A stretch of 64,000 nt of DNA from Dipteronia dyeriana (taxonomy: Eukaryota > Streptophyta > Magnoliopsida > Sapindales > Sapindaceae): NCBI GenBank assembly GCA_032871835.1, contig CM065297.1, positions 90,789,052-90,853,051 on the forward strand, given 5' to 3'. Below the pieces are notes generated by a model, which did not search any database, was not told the DNA's origin, and saw only the letters and a list, made by a program, of their open reading frames with translations. Position 1 is the stretch's first letter. Each line of letters starts with the position of its first letter. The position numbers were made by a program, and so were the translations under genes. This document shows positions 1-10,879 of this stretch, in pieces.

Positions 1-150
1 AATAACAGAACTTTTCCTTCCCTCAGAAGTACATGAAACAACACTCAATGGCCGGGAAGGTGACACAGAATGAGCACATGTATATACAATAGATAAAAAT
101 CATTGAAGGAAATAGATAATGACAACGCAAAATCATTACCAACAACTTAC

Positions 151-310
151 TGAATCCATTTACCACCAAGGTTGAGGGTATAACAGTTCATGCCCTATTA
201 CATGTCTGAGGATGTCTGGACTTGGTTGGTAATCTAAAGGGATGAACTCTGGGAAGTCTTCCCAGACATTGATTTTGTTGTTGACCATTTTTTTCCTATC
301 TATTTTCTAT
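151..310 (-). CDS. Ulp1-like exon, second part, with an in-frame stop
   Basis: The exon encodes NVWEDFPEFIPLDYQPSPD, then ILRHVIGHELLYPQPWW, and ends at a donor GTAAGT (150-145). The G-x-x-x-x-Y-P-x-P-W-W stretch precedes the first catalytic His in the family (usually PWW-x-V-D-x-V-Y-x-P). Here a TAA (160-162) directly follows the Trp pair, three codons before the donor. The catalytic His-Asp-Cys residues would be further left, outside the window. Confidence 0.5.
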
Positions 311-3300
311 TGAGGAGAATGAGGAGAACTTGTATTTTTCGGCTGACTTCTTTCCTCCTCATCCTTATCAAATTATGCTATTTCCCTCAAGCTGTTCAGT
401 AATTTCATTTCTGTTGCCTACTTCATGTTGAAGCTTGTCTATCATAAAAAAACACAATCATTTAACAGAATTCCTAGACTGATGGCAACCAGTCCTAGGC
501 TTATATCAACCAATCAAATACAGAAATACACATTCATTATAATACAGTTTCAGATACATCCATAATCATATTTCCATTTACCATATCATATAACTAGAGT
601 AATACTTACGAAGAAAGACGTGTTGATTAATCCAATATTTTGCACGTAACTGAGCTTAGGGGTCGAACGTCTCCTCCATAGGATATCAAAGTAACTATGA
701 ATGTGCTGTGTAAATGAAGTAATGTGTGTTACGAAATAAGTTACATAAAGCCTTAATTAGAAGGGAGAAATAAACAATTAATTATATCATCATATCTGAG
801 ATCCACTTTTCAACATTTACCAAGTCTTGAAAATGTTTACGGGTTATGGGTAGAATTTGACCCGTATAAAACCTAATAAAAAATGAATACATTTTATTAT
901 GATAAATAAACTAAATTGAATACATTGAAAATCATGGCAATAAAACAGCTTACGGGGATAAAATATTACCTTGCTTGGTCGTCGTTCTTGAGGAAAGATG
1001 TGAACTCAACTAACTCTACATCTTCCTCGTTTGACTTTGTCTTCTTTGACTTCTTCGGCATCAGATTTGTGTAGGGGCTTTCAAGCCACCTTGACAGCTT
1101 TCGACCCTTATGTTTGTCAATATCTTTGTATTCGACATTGGAGTCGGCCTCAGTAAGTGCTATCATACTACTGGGTAAGATCTGACCAATAATACACACA
1201 GACGGGGAAGGATATTGTTCCTCACAAATGACAGATTTTTATCGCGAGTTCTACATACAAATAAATATGTACTAAGGTACAAACCATTGATAAGAAAAAA
1301 TATGTATCATAATAACACTATTATTGTTTTGTTTACTAGCATGAGAGAATTATTCCCAGACCTACGTGAATTGTTCTAAGGCCTACCAAATTGATCTCAG
1401 GCTTAATGGAATTGATCTCAGGCTTAAAGGAATTATTCCTAGGCCTGGGAATGGCCTAAGGGAATAGTTCCCAAGCCTACCAAATTGCTTCTATGCCTAC
1501 CATATTCTTCCTAGGCCTAACACAATGTTCCCAGGCAGAACAGATTTGTTCCCAAGCCCCAACTATATAGATTACATGACCCACTTATAGATATACATGA
1601 TAAAATCAGTATGATTTATAAAATGTACCTCGTCCATCCGATCACCCTCGATTGCAGTAGACCCACCATCCTTAACACCAGCCTCATCTTCCTCACCACC
1701 CATACCAATAGCCACATCCTCATCACCAACAATCTCTTCCTCACCAATAACCTCATCTTCAATGACATCTTCCTTATCAATAAAATCATCTTCACCCACA
1801 TCCTTATAACCAACAACCTCATTACCATCACCCTCATAACAAACAGCATCATCGCCAATACCCTTATCATATTTCTCATCATCAACCTCCTTAGCAACAC
1901 CTTTATCATCTTGTTCACCGACGACATCCTTACCAATAGCCTCTTCACCAATACTCTACCACCAACAACCTCATCATCTTGGTCAGCCTCATCATCTTGC
2001 TGACCACCCTTCTACACATAATCATCAATAAATAAGTGAAAAACTATTATAATATAAAAGTATTAATAATATAATTTTCGACAAATTTATATCTAACCTT
2101 TATGTCCTTTCTAATTATTGCAAATTCTTCTGTACATAAGGCAATGATACATTTCTCAGATTCAAACATAGCAGCATATAGTTATGGGATTGTGGATGGC
2201 ACCTGAATTATACAATAATTAATAATAGAATGAATACAAGAATAAAATACTACAAGTGTCTAAAACCAAAGTGTAGATGCAACCATACCTTAGATTTTCC
2301 ATCGGAGAATAGACTCTTCTTAGAAGGGGGAATATTCTCCCAAAAATGTGCTTCTATCTCTTCCCACAGGGCATCTTATCTCCTTCAGAACAAGAGTACC
2401 AATCACATCACTGTCATTGCCGGTTTGATAATCATCAACTACATCCTCATAACCAAGGACTTGTTCCTCTTCACTTATATGTAGACCAAGAGCCAATTTA
2501 TCCCTCTTCTTTTCAGTTAGTGGCTCACAAACGTATTTGAGGTTCAATGATTTGAAGTATTCGGTTCCCTTTTCATAGGTTTCAACTTCCCAAGGGAATA
2601 AAGCCATTTGCATAGTAGGAACAAACACTTGTTAGCAAAATTCTACAAATAATTAACTAAAAACAAAGGATCACTAAGTTCACATCGATGCATTGAATTT
2701 GGATTCAATGTCTGAAATCTTTACAGTAAATTCCCATCTACTGAACCGAGGATAACCCGTACCAATTCTCTTTCCCACGTTATTAGCAAGACGAATTATC
2801 CTCTATATGGTCCATACCTATACAATTTAAACTAACAAATATCAATCAATGTTTTTCAATCCAACAAAGTATGAAACGAGAAACACTAAAACAAAGTTTG
2901 ATAACATGCTCAATTATTCTACAAACTTACCTGAAGTACTAGAGGGAATCCAGACAAATTGTTGGTGTAATACTTTGATTTCTTTTCCTTCTTCTCTCTC
3001 TCCCTTTCCCTTTCCCTTTCCCTTTCCCTTTCCCTTTCTCTTTCTTCTTTGTTTCACCTCTCAATTGGGATAGCCTTTTGTTTAGTACACCCTTCAAAAA
3101 ATGTAGTGTAAGACTGAAGATGTATGAACCCCATTGAAATTTTTTGAATTCTTCTTCGTTTTCAACTAATGAGAACATCCACCTAGAGATGGTTGTGGTC
3201 CGTCCATCATCAGTGCTAAAGAATTGGCTCACCATATAAATACTCAACATCTGGTATGCATGTTCACTCTGTTCGGATGTCATTTTGCTAAATGTGGCGT

Positions 3301-3739
3301 ACAATACCTCTACAATTGGCCTTTTCCCTTTGAAAATTCTACAAAGCATCAAATCCTTTGAAACTTCGTTGTTGTTAGCAAAACCTTCGAGCAGCTGTCC
3401 CATTTTCAAGCCGCTGCATAAACAAAATTCTTCTTGGCCAAACCGGGCTTTCGACTTCCCAAACCCGAACCACATCTCATCTTCTCTCTATCCTTTCGGG
3501 TGAATGATATCTCTTTTTAAAATATTGTGTATCAGTTACCCGTACAGTGTCAATGGTTATTTCAACTCCAAATACATACCGAAGGGGCCTTCTTTGAATT
3601 TTTCATCCAACCCAAATTTGTTTAGCATCGATTTCAACTCTGTAATCATACACTTTTTGCTTTCGCTGTTAACTCTGATGGGAACCCAACTCTCATGGTC
3701 TGAGAACTGCCACAAGTCTACATTCACATTTTTTGGCAT
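151..3739 (-). CDS. DUF1985/Ulp1-like gene of a KAONASHI-type Mutator-like element (partial)
   Basis: This is a multi-exon gene read right to left. From its N-terminus it has a leader exon (3,739-3,580), the DUF1985 core (about 3,475-2,939), a linker exon (2,628-2,320), an acidic exon (about 1,945-1,600), a lysine-rich exon (1,199-966) and the start of a Ulp1/C48 cysteine-protease region (about 720-610 and 310-151). The protease catalytic half lies off the left edge. In plants DUF1985 joined to a Ulp1-like protease is typical cargo of Mutator-like elements; its function is not established. Plant-style splice donors are visible at 3,579, 609 and 150. An in-frame TAA at 160-162 follows a Trp-Trp pair where the family normally continues, so the copy may be a pseudogene. 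The domain call rests on sequence memory, not on a search. Confidence 0.7.
610..720 (-). CDS. Ulp1-like exon, first part
   Basis: The minus strand encodes HIHSYFDILWRRRSTPKLSY followed by VQNIGLINTSFF and a perfect donor GTAAGT (609-604). A D/S-x-Y-x-x-x-L-x-x-R segment followed by a T-x-F motif marks the beginning of the Ulp1/C48 peptidase region in plant transposon proteases. The exon is short, and its acceptor side is not clearly defined. Confidence 0.5.
966..1199 (-). CDS. Lysine-rich exon of the DUF1985 gene
   Basis: The open segment contains KDIDKHKGRKLSRWLESPY and MPKKSKKTKSNEEDVELVEF. The pattern R-x-x-x-S-x-W/L-x-S-P-Y/F followed by a Lys-rich stretch is typical of the region just before the Ulp1 protease domain in plant DUF1985/Ulp1 transposon genes. 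It lies between the acidic exon and the protease exons, as expected. Splice sites are not certain. Confidence 0.5.
   Translation of the reverse strand: MCIIGQILPSSMIALTEADSNVEYKDIDKHKGRKLSRWLESPYTNLMPKKSKKTKSNEEDVELVEFTSFLKNDDQAR
1340..1560. repeat. Degenerate minisatellite, AGGCCTA-type
   Basis: About nine imperfect units of roughly 22-26 bp carry a core like AGGCCTACCAAATTG-TTCCC. The array lies between the lysine-rich and acidic exons, so it is probably intronic. A second array with a related AGGCTTA core lies at 3,765-4,170 upstream of the gene. Confidence 0.6.
1572..1945 (-). CDS. Acidic repeat exon of the DUF1985 gene
   Basis: One minus-strand frame gives a very acidic segment built on a degenerate short repeat, of the type VIGEEEIVGDED and GEDDFIDKEDV. 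The repeated DNA is rich in CCTCATC/ACCAATA on the plus strand. Such low-complexity acidic linkers commonly separate DUF1985 from the Ulp1 domain. The frame is open from about 1,945 down to the stop near 1,572, and the last part (HFINHTDFIMYIYKW) may already be intron. The upstream boundary is uncertain. Confidence 0.45.
2320..2628 (-). CDS. Linker exon of the DUF1985 gene
   Basis: An open segment of about 100 residues begins with FVPTMQMALFPWEVETYEKG. The P-W-E-x-E-x-Y/F pattern is typical of the sequence just after DUF1985 in these transposon genes. It continues into a charged stretch (LTEKKRDKLALGLHISEEEQ) and an acidic EDVVDDYQTGNDSDV segment. I could not fix its exact splice sites by eye. 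Confidence 0.5.
   Translation of the reverse strand: MFVPTMQMALFPWEVETYEKGTEYFKSLNLKYVCEPLTEKKRDKLALGLHISEEEQVLGYEDVVDDYQTGNDSDVIGTLVLKEIRCPVGRDRSTFLGEYSPF
2939..3475 (-). CDS. DUF1985 core exon
   Basis: The segment contains FGQEEFCLCSGLKMGQLLEG, the diagnostic DUF1985 pattern (reading-frame entry, Cys-x-Ser/Thr-Gly-Leu, then Gly). It is followed by helices ending in WMFSLVENEEEFKKFQWGSY, the usual W...F..FPWG-like end of the domain. The C-terminal part runs into a lysine-glycine repeat (KGKGKGKG) encoded by the TTTCCC microsatellite at 3,001-3,044, which probably lies beyond the true exon end. No function is known for DUF1985 other than its association with Ulp1-type protease domains in plant transposons. 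Confidence 0.7.
   Translation of the reverse strand: MWFGFGKSKARFGQEEFCLCSGLKMGQLLEGFANNNEVSKDLMLCRIFKGKRPIVEVLYATFSKMTSEQSEHAYQMLSIYMVSQFFSTDDGRTTTISRWMFSLVENEEEFKKFQWGSYIFSLTLHFLKGVLNKRLSQLRGETKKKEKGKGKGKGKGKGRERRRKRNQSITPTICLDSL
3001..3044. repeat. (TTTCCC)n microsatellite
   Basis: Six to seven uninterrupted CCCTTT hexamers are flanked by CTTTCT variants. The unit is not the plant telomere repeat (TTTAGGG). On the minus strand it reads as Lys-Gly dipeptides at the end of the DUF1985 exon. Confidence 0.9.
3580..3739 (-). CDS. Leader exon of the DUF1985 gene
   Basis: The exon begins with MPKNVNVDLWQFSDHESWVP and ends in KEGPFG at a canonical donor (GTATGT on the minus strand, 3,579-3,574). 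Acidic and basic residues alternate with no transmembrane segment. I chose the ATG at 3,739 because upstream sequence in this frame is not protein-like. The following intron is about 100 bp. The likely acceptor lies near 3,485-3,490, and the next exon starts with an EMWFGFGKSKARFGQEEF-type sequence, as is usual for DUF1985 proteins. Confidence 0.6.
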
Positions 3740-3764
3740 CTAATCAATGAAAATAAAAATAAAA

Positions 3765-4170
3765 CATAAATCCCAGGCTTATAGAAATATCTCTTAGGCT
3801 CAAGAACAATCATAGACTTATGAAAACATTCATATACTCATAGGCCATGAATGCATCAATCCAAGATTATATGAAAATAAGTTCTACGCTTAACATTAAA
3901 AATGTAACATCACTCCCTAGCTCAACATCAGTACTAGGCTAAGGAAAAACATTCATAGGTAAAACATCAGTCTCAGCCTGAAAGTTATGATTGTATCATC
4001 AGTCTTAGGCTCAAATCAGTACTAGGCTTATCAAAAACATTCATAGAAACATCAGTCTTACACTCTTACATGAATCATCCATCCCTCTCGGCCCTACAGT
4101 TATGAGAATCATTCATATCTTATCAAAAACATATGTATTCAACATTACATGCAACATCAGTCATTTGCTC
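3765..4170. repeat. Degenerate minisatellite upstream of the DUF1985 gene
   Basis: The region repeats imperfect units of the type TAGGCTTA followed by AAACATCAGTC or AACATTCATA. No coding frame is convincing here. It resembles the array at 1,340-1,560 and sits in the 5' region of the DUF1985 gene. Confidence 0.5.
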
Positions 4171-4551
4171 TGCAAACGTTTTTCTTTCTTCCCTCCCATT
4201 ATAAATTTATAGTGTAGTTCACAACAATCAATCAATCAATGAAAAATTACTAGTCTTTCAAACATACCACACAACCTCCAAATACACTTACAAACACATC
4301 AAAAACACAAACAATAAGAAACTCCATTATTCATCCTAAAACACAAACAGTAACAAACTCGAATATCATCCCAAAACATAAAGAATAACAAATAAACTCC
4401 AATAAAATGCAAAAATTTAAAGAAATTAGCACCTTGAAATTGGTTTGCTTTTTTTTTTCTAGGGTTTGAGTGCTTCGTTAAATGGCAATGGTGACGATGA
4501 CGACGATGATGACAATGACAATGACAACTACAATGAGGACAACGACGAGCT

Positions 4552-7019
4552 TGTAGGGAAAAGAACGGTTCAAAACGCAACGGAAGCGTGATAAAAACTA
4601 ATTAGGGTTTGCGTATAAATAAATTTTTTTCCCTTTATATAACGAGAACCTTAACCCTAGATTAATTGATGTATATAAAAGTATCATACCTTTTTCGCGT
4701 GATGATTGAACACGCGCTGAATTGATTCTGCAAGATCTTCCAATCCAATCACGAACATGAATCACCTAGGAGTGTGAGCTCCCTTTCTTTAAATTGTATT
4801 CCTGAGGATGGAGACAAAGCAAAAATCTTTTCTTTGTTTGTTACAAATATCCTCCAAGAGAAAAATCCAAGAACGTCCGGTCACTTGTGAATTATCAATC
4901 AATTTGATTGAAACTCGCGTGAACCTTGATTCGATATTGTACACATTTTGATGTAAAGGATATTAGTATACTATCGAATACAAAAATGTTCCCATTTTTT
5001 CTCTACTTGGCCGAATTCCCACACTAATGCTTAGAGATGATCGAATTTTATCTAGAGTAAAATCATATTTTTCTCTCTCAAAATTCCCATGATGACCAAA
5101 TTCTTCTCTTAGAAAAATTAGCTTGGCCGAAATTCACCTCTAGTTGCCTTAGTCATGACCGAATTCTCTTGCACATATATATAGGATGATAAATCCTTTC
5201 CTAAGAAGGATGATAAATCCTTTCCTAAGAAGGATTTGCTTGGTTGTTAAGAATCCTTTCCTTAGATGGATTTATTTGGTAGTTAAGAGTCCTTATCTAA
5301 AAGGAAATCTAACTTCTCCTATAACCATATGTTATTGGCCGAATTTTACTCTTTGATTTAGATTAGGAGAGTTTATTCTTTCCTAAGAAGGATTACTTGA
5401 TAGACAAGAATCATATCCTTAGGTAGATTAACTTGGTGGTTATGAATCCTTTTCAAAGAAGAATTCTACCACTAAGTAGTTTTACTTGGTGACCAAAAAT
5501 CATTTTCTAAAAAGAATTCTTTCCTACACCAAGACTCCTAATCCAACTCAATAATGTATTTGTAACCATATTAAAGACTTCATAATTTGATTAGATAAAT
5601 AATTCCTTTTATTTATCTACTTATCAAATATAGTCTTTAACATTAACTATACTACCAACAATAGTATAGTCTTAGAGAGACCATCTCCTACTAGGAAAAA
5701 GATTTTGACTTTTAATTAAATAATTATTTAATTAACAAATTAATTAATTTTCATTTAATTAAATAATAAAATAAAAATAATATATTTATGCTATTCTTAA
5801 TAGCCTTTGCCGCCCATACCATATATGTAAGGGCCATATATTATTTTTCTTATTTTATTAAATCCATTGGGCCTTAATAAAAAGTCCACATGTGAACTAG
5901 ACCTATTCTTACAAAAAAAAAACAAGTTCACATGCCTTATTACAATTCTAGATGGACCCCTAAATTGGTCTGGTAGAATATATCAAGTGATCCGTGCAAG
6001 TTCGTGTGGATTGAGGATCTTGGCGGGCTACCTAAATTTAAGCTTCAATAGACATAACCCAATCACAATCAACAAATGATTCACTTAGGTCTGATCTATT
6101 TAATTTTAGTTCATTCCACTAAAGAACTAAAATTGAACTCTTAAATAAAGATAGAATAAGTTGTTGTTACTCATTCGTACCCTAGACAACCTTATTGGAG
6201 AAAGTGTATCCTCATGAAGAATACCAGTAATCACCAAGAGCTCATAGACCGCCTATAGCTCTCCAAGTTACCATATTTACTCATATGACCACATTTTATA
6301 CTTGGATATTTTTGACTTGTCCAGAAGCCATGTTTCAATAGACACTATTGAAAACTTAACGTTAAGATTTAATATCCAATACCTCAAAACATCTATATGA
6401 TGGTATTCTACTCTCATTCAATAAATGGAGCCACGATGTCCATATCTATAAATGAAGTCCTCTATCGATTAACAAATGAATACCACCAAAGTATCGAGGA
6501 TAGACTATGCTATATAATCATACTCATTGATAGCTCAAATGATAACACTTGCAACAATAAGTCCATCATTTATCTCAGGATTGAGATAGACTCTCCGATT
6601 GTCTTCAAATGAAAACTTTTATCCATTGATGGTTCCAGATAAAGTATTTCATTATGATCCTATTTAATACACCCAGTGCACTAGATTCTTTTGCCCAAAG
6701 ACACCACACATTTGATCCCACTCAAATGCTAGCAAAAGAATCTACAACTTTGACAAGATAAAGGCGCCAAACCTTCTATCTTAAGTTGTGAATATTATTC
6801 AAGACTAACTAAATAATTGTGTCTACCTCATACATATCTAGATATATAAACAATTCTTCTTTTCTCATAGTCTTTTGACCTTATGATTATTTACTTTTGA
6901 CAATTATAATAATTAAACTATAAATGCTATAAGATTTGTTAAACTAGAAATCACTTTATTCATATGAAAAGATTGTTAATTACAATATTATACTCTTGCT
7001 ATCGAGCATAATCCTAACA
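4552..7019 (-). mobile_element. Solo LTR of a copia-like retrotransposon, Copia-1 superfamily
   Basis: The 2,468-bp block is flanked by a perfect 5-bp target duplication GAGCT (4,547-4,551 and 7,020-7,024). On the minus strand it runs from TGTTAGGATTATGC to CCCTACA, so it has TG...CA ends. It has no internal coding region, PBS or second LTR, which makes it a solo LTR left by unequal recombination. Its start resembles the LTR starts of Copia-1 (34,593, minus) and of the partial LTR at 62,038 (TGTTAGGGTTTAT). It interrupts the flank of the Mutator-like element. Inside it AAGGATTTATCATCCTTTCC-like units are repeated near 5,190-5,270. Confidence 0.92.
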
Positions 7020-7510
7020 GAGCTTGTGCTTCTCCTTCCTCTCTATATTTCTTGTTTGTTGTTGTTGTTGGGTTTGCGTATCGTCTAAGATTTGGTTGCT
7101 TCGTTCTATGCTGACGGCGGTGACGAAGGCGACGATGGCAATGACAACGAATACCTTTTGCTTTCTCCTTCTTTTCACTTTCGGCTCTGGTTGTTCTTGT
7201 TGTAGGCACAGAGCATGGGACTGTTTGAATTTAAATGGTTTCGGTGTTGTCCTTAATTGAAGTTTTGTTTGAAATAAGAGGGCAATTTTGGTCATTTTGT
7301 GGGAAATTAGAATGGGGAGGGTAATGTAGTCAACTTGATCAAGGTTTTTTAGCATTAAAATTTAAGGAAGGTATTTAGAGGATTTCATCAATAGGCCTTT
7401 TTAAGGGAATACTAGTAAATGGGGTTGCCCAAGAGGCTATATATGCAATATTTTCCCCAACGGGCTATTTCCTAGAAAGGGAATTTTGGAAAATGCTATT
7501 TCCTTTAATT
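7020..7510 (-). mobile_element. Outer flank and probable terminal inverted repeat of the Mutator-like element
   Basis: Before the solo LTR inserted, this stretch was contiguous with 4,200-4,546, upstream of the DUF1985 gene. It contains a GCTTCG plus GACGATGGCAATGACAAC segment (7,085-7,165) that resembles 4,472-4,540 in the same orientation, so the region was locally duplicated. The minus strand at 7,500-7,430 has the phased GGAAATAGCATTTTCC and CTAGGAAATAGCCCG motifs typical of Mutator-like termini. The partner terminus would lie left of the window, so the assignment is not proven. Confidence 0.4.
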
Positions 7511-8087
7511 TCCACTTTTTTTTTTTATATTTGTTGATATACATGAAAATTGGATGATATTATTCAAATTATATATATATATAAGGGTCAGGGCAGTGGT
7601 TAAAAATCCCAAAACCATCCCGAAATTAAATCGGGGATTGAAAATGGTAGGCACTAAACCACAACATAAATGGTATGTACTAAACTCACCTCTAACCTAA
7701 CGGGTCCCCACGAGTCCCTAGACCGGTGGGTAATTTTGACATCCATAGGAGGAAGATCAAGTCTTGTAACGTGCTTGCTTTTTTAGGACCCATGGTCCTT
7801 TACTTTTTATAAATGTATCAAAAAGGTCTTTTTGACTCTAATTTTGATAGTCAAACATAACGGAAAATACAAATTGATCATTTTACCCTTTGTATTTAAT
7901 TATTGAATGACATTTTTTCCCTCCAACCTTTTACAATTTGATAAATTTATTATTTTGGATTGTCCAAAAAAAAATTGATATGTGGAGCACTTAAAAAATT
8001 AAATAATAACATAAAATTAGTAAATGCACTAAAAATAAATAATATAATAAAATATTACAATTTTTTGACAAAAAATATATAAATGGA
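7511..8087. other. Intergenic, nothing recognised
   Basis: AT-rich sequence with a short (AT)n run near 7,569-7,583. There is no open frame of note, no clear terminal repeats and no RNA gene. Confidence 0.6.
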
Positions 8088-8091
8088 TCTC

Positions 8092-8350
8092 CACCATCCA
8101 AATAAAAAAGAGATGGTGGATATTCATTGAAGAAAAAAAAACTGGAAATGTTGAGATCTAATCTGGATCCCTATCGAAAGAGCATCTCCGGCACTCAAGA
8201 TGGACTTGAGTGACGGAGATGGAATCACTTCCATCAAAGCTCCTTCGTTGGAGATCTAACTCCATCATGGTCGATGGAGATCTGGTTTTCATTTTTTTTT
8301 TAATTCTCTTAATCTCCAACCGTCCATCACAACGATGGACGGTTGGAGAT
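8092..8350. repeat. Cluster of four hairpins
   Basis: Four inverted repeats occur in 260 bp. The first is TCCACCATC/GATGGTGGA (about 8,092-8,130). The second has 17-bp arms with one mismatch and a 5-nt loop (8,183-8,221). The third is CTCCATC/GATGGAG (about 8,262-8,282). The fourth has perfect 17-bp arms, ATCTCCAACCGTCCATC, around the loop ACAAC (8,312-8,350). All share the words CTCCATC or GATGGA. No coding sequence overlaps them. Confidence 0.85.
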
Positions 8351-8359
8351 ATTTTTAAT

Positions 8360-8575
8360 AATATATACAGTATAACCTTGATAAATTAATAACCTCAATT
8401 AAATAATATTTTTACCGGTCCCGACTTAAGACCAACGTGGTAAATTAATAATTCATTAAATTTATAAGATAATACATTTTGAAAAAAAAAACACATAGGT
8501 CCCACTTGATATATAAATTAATAATCTCCTTATGCATCAAAATTATATATATATACACACACATATATACATTAC
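8360..8575. repeat. AT-rich dispersed repeat with AAATTAATAA iterations
   Basis: The words TAAATTAATAA and AAATTAATAAT recur about four times around a GGTCCCGACTTAAGACC core. The beginning CAGTATAACCTTGATAAATT resembles a repeat type widespread in plant genomes. Ends and target duplication could not be resolved. Confidence 0.4.
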
Positions 8576-8710
8576 TCAATTAGGATGCCTTTGTAAAATA
8601 TGACTTCAATGTTACTTGTTTCCTTTTGAAATTAATGTCCTTTTGGACTTTTTCTCTAAGTTTTCTTATAGCATTAAGAAGCTCTGGTGTAGTGTTCTCG
8701 TATTGCAAGA

Positions 8711-9880
8711 CTAAGTGTGAGTTTGGTATGACTTTTGTAAGGATCAAACGTGTTTTATTTTTAACTAGAAGCTATTTTGGGGGTTTTCTTTAGTTGTTTG
8801 GCAAAACTCAAAACAACTGTTTTAATATATGAATTGTCTTAATTACATTTTATAAAAACCGTTTACTTGGAGTAGCCCAAAATTTAAAAAATAAGAAAAA
8901 GATATGAAGAGATAAAGAAGATGAAATGAAGAAGAAGAAGTCAAAGACTAGACAAGAAAAAAAAAGTAGAAAAGAAAAAAGAAGAGAGGTGTGGGACGTG
9001 GAAGAGGAGAAAAGTGATTAGGATACCTATCTCTTGAGATTGGAATCCAAATTCCACCATCCCTCAAATGTTCAATTTACCACTTTGTCTTGTAAATAAA
9101 AAGAAATCAAAAATTAAAATTAAATTAAACACATAAATTAGAATACAGAGGGGGCCAACACCGGGGCATCTTTCGTAATTGACGACGATGAGGCCACCGA
9201 TTGAGCCTCTTCAATACTGTTTAAGGCCACTGGAGGTGGTCTAGTCACCGTCGGAGGCCCTCGCCTCTATCGTTGGAGGAGACGAGAGCCTCTGTTTCTC
9301 TGTTTGAAAATAGAAGAGGCATGAGCCTCCATCACCAGAGTAGATTCGTGTCTTCTCATTCATCGGAGGAGGCCTCATCCTCATCTTACGCATTCACCTT
9401 CTCTTGTGCGACCTCCATCATAAATCGTGATGGATGACAGATCTACCATATACGGTGGTGGATCATTTCACCTCAATCGATGGACGATGGAGTCCTTCGT
9501 CGATGGAGGAGATTTCTCCTCACCGGTAAAAATAAATATTTTTATTAATTTTTTTTCTTTTCTTTTTAACTACTTTTCTCATTTAAAAAAAAAGTATTTT
9601 TCTTACTTTTCTAATACATATTATTCAATTGAAATAATAGATAATTAAAACTTAAAAATAATTTTCAAATAATTTTTGAATATTTTCAAAAAAAAAAATT
9701 AATAATTTAAAAAACATATAATGGGCATTTCGATCAAAACAGTGAGTATTCCACGATGAATTTCATATGTCAACCAAACAAAAGAATCCATTTTAGGAAA
9801 TGGATTCCTTTCCTATAAGGATTCCATGCATACATGGATTCCTTTCCCACGTGGCTTCTTTTCCACGAACCAGACATGGC
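8711..9880. mobile_element. Possible non-autonomous DNA transposon
   Basis: The left side starts with GTTTGGTATGACTTTTG. The right side, reverse complemented, reads CATGTCTGGTTCGTGG, a loosely matching pair of termini of the same type as the element at 59,019-59,993. Inside are GAGGCC/GGCCTC-rich palindromic words (9,180-9,400), GATGGA/TCCATC words (9,420-9,510) and repeated GGATTCC words (9,785-9,845). No transposase is present and the target duplication is not seen. Confidence 0.3.
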
Positions 9881-9889
9881 CTAAGAGCA

Positions 9890-10870
9890 TTTTCAATACT
9901 AATATGTATTTTTGAGTTTCTTAATAGTGGCACATCAACATATCTCTTGGATATGAATTCAGTTTGTCATAAAAAATAGAGAAATACATATTTCATTCTC
10001 CAGTGCATTTATGCAATTATCTATAATTAATTATGCATCTATTTTATGACTAATCACTATAAATTATTTGTGTCATTCTCTCTCATCATTTATTTTACAA
10101 TTAATGGACCGTAATTATTGATGAAAGTACTTAGAATTGTTGATTAGAATTTCTAAGAGAGTTTCTATGGTTATAAACTCATCTTCATATTCTCTAAAAC
10201 TATTTCTACCACATCAGTTACATAATGAAGTTAGATAATTGTATTTGAGATGTTTTGTCTACTTCATTATATATCTATCCATCCTATGTGAAATTGTCTC
10301 CAAATGATGTCACCTAGGAAGTGTTTCATCAAGCATGCTTTTTTGGGGTAAGGAAGAAAATTTGGGAAATTTAAGGGCAAATTGCAATAAAGTAACCCAT
10401 TATTTGGTGAAATTGATATAGGATTGTACTTTTCCTAAAAATACACATAAGTACTCTTGGCCAAACGATCAACGATTAGAGTTAACGGTTGGTCGTTCAT
10501 AAATTTTGAAGCATTTTTTTTAGAAGTCCCCATATTTTAGTAATGGTGTTTTTTTTCAAACTAGTCATGTTTCAAAGGTTTCATTATTGGAGCTTGACAT
10601 CAAGTTGCTTGTCATTGATTATTTGGAAGATTTTTTTTTCCTTTGAGATTTCATAGGTGTAGTTGTCCTTTCTTCCAGTGCAATAACTTTTCTGGAGAAT
10701 TAAAGTGAGCCATCTATCAAATCATGAGGTTATTATCTCACTTTTTTCAATATAGTAGCTCTCTTAGAGATTTGTCTCTTGGATGAGAGTGATTTTATTC
10801 ACGAAGAATATGGTGTCCTCTTGTTTGGAGATAATGCAACCTCTTGTCTTTGTTGGCTAAGAGTCCCAAT
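9890..10870. other. Unclassified intergenic DNA
   Basis: The stretch starts with a GAGCATTTTCAATACTAA word common at the ends of plant MITEs, but I found no matching far end. From 10,320 on it is T-rich with no open frame and no clear repeat structure. Confidence 0.4.
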
Positions 10871-10879
10871 ATCCATCTC

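Noticed and set aside
1611..2003. Plus-strand 130-codon open frame rich in Thr, Ile, Asn and Leu
   Set aside because: It is the complement of the acidic low-complexity exon of the minus-strand gene. The repeated DNA keeps several frames open by chance.
3001..3044. Possible interstitial telomere repeat
   Set aside because: The unit is TTTCCC, a hexamer without the TTTAGGG of plant telomeres.
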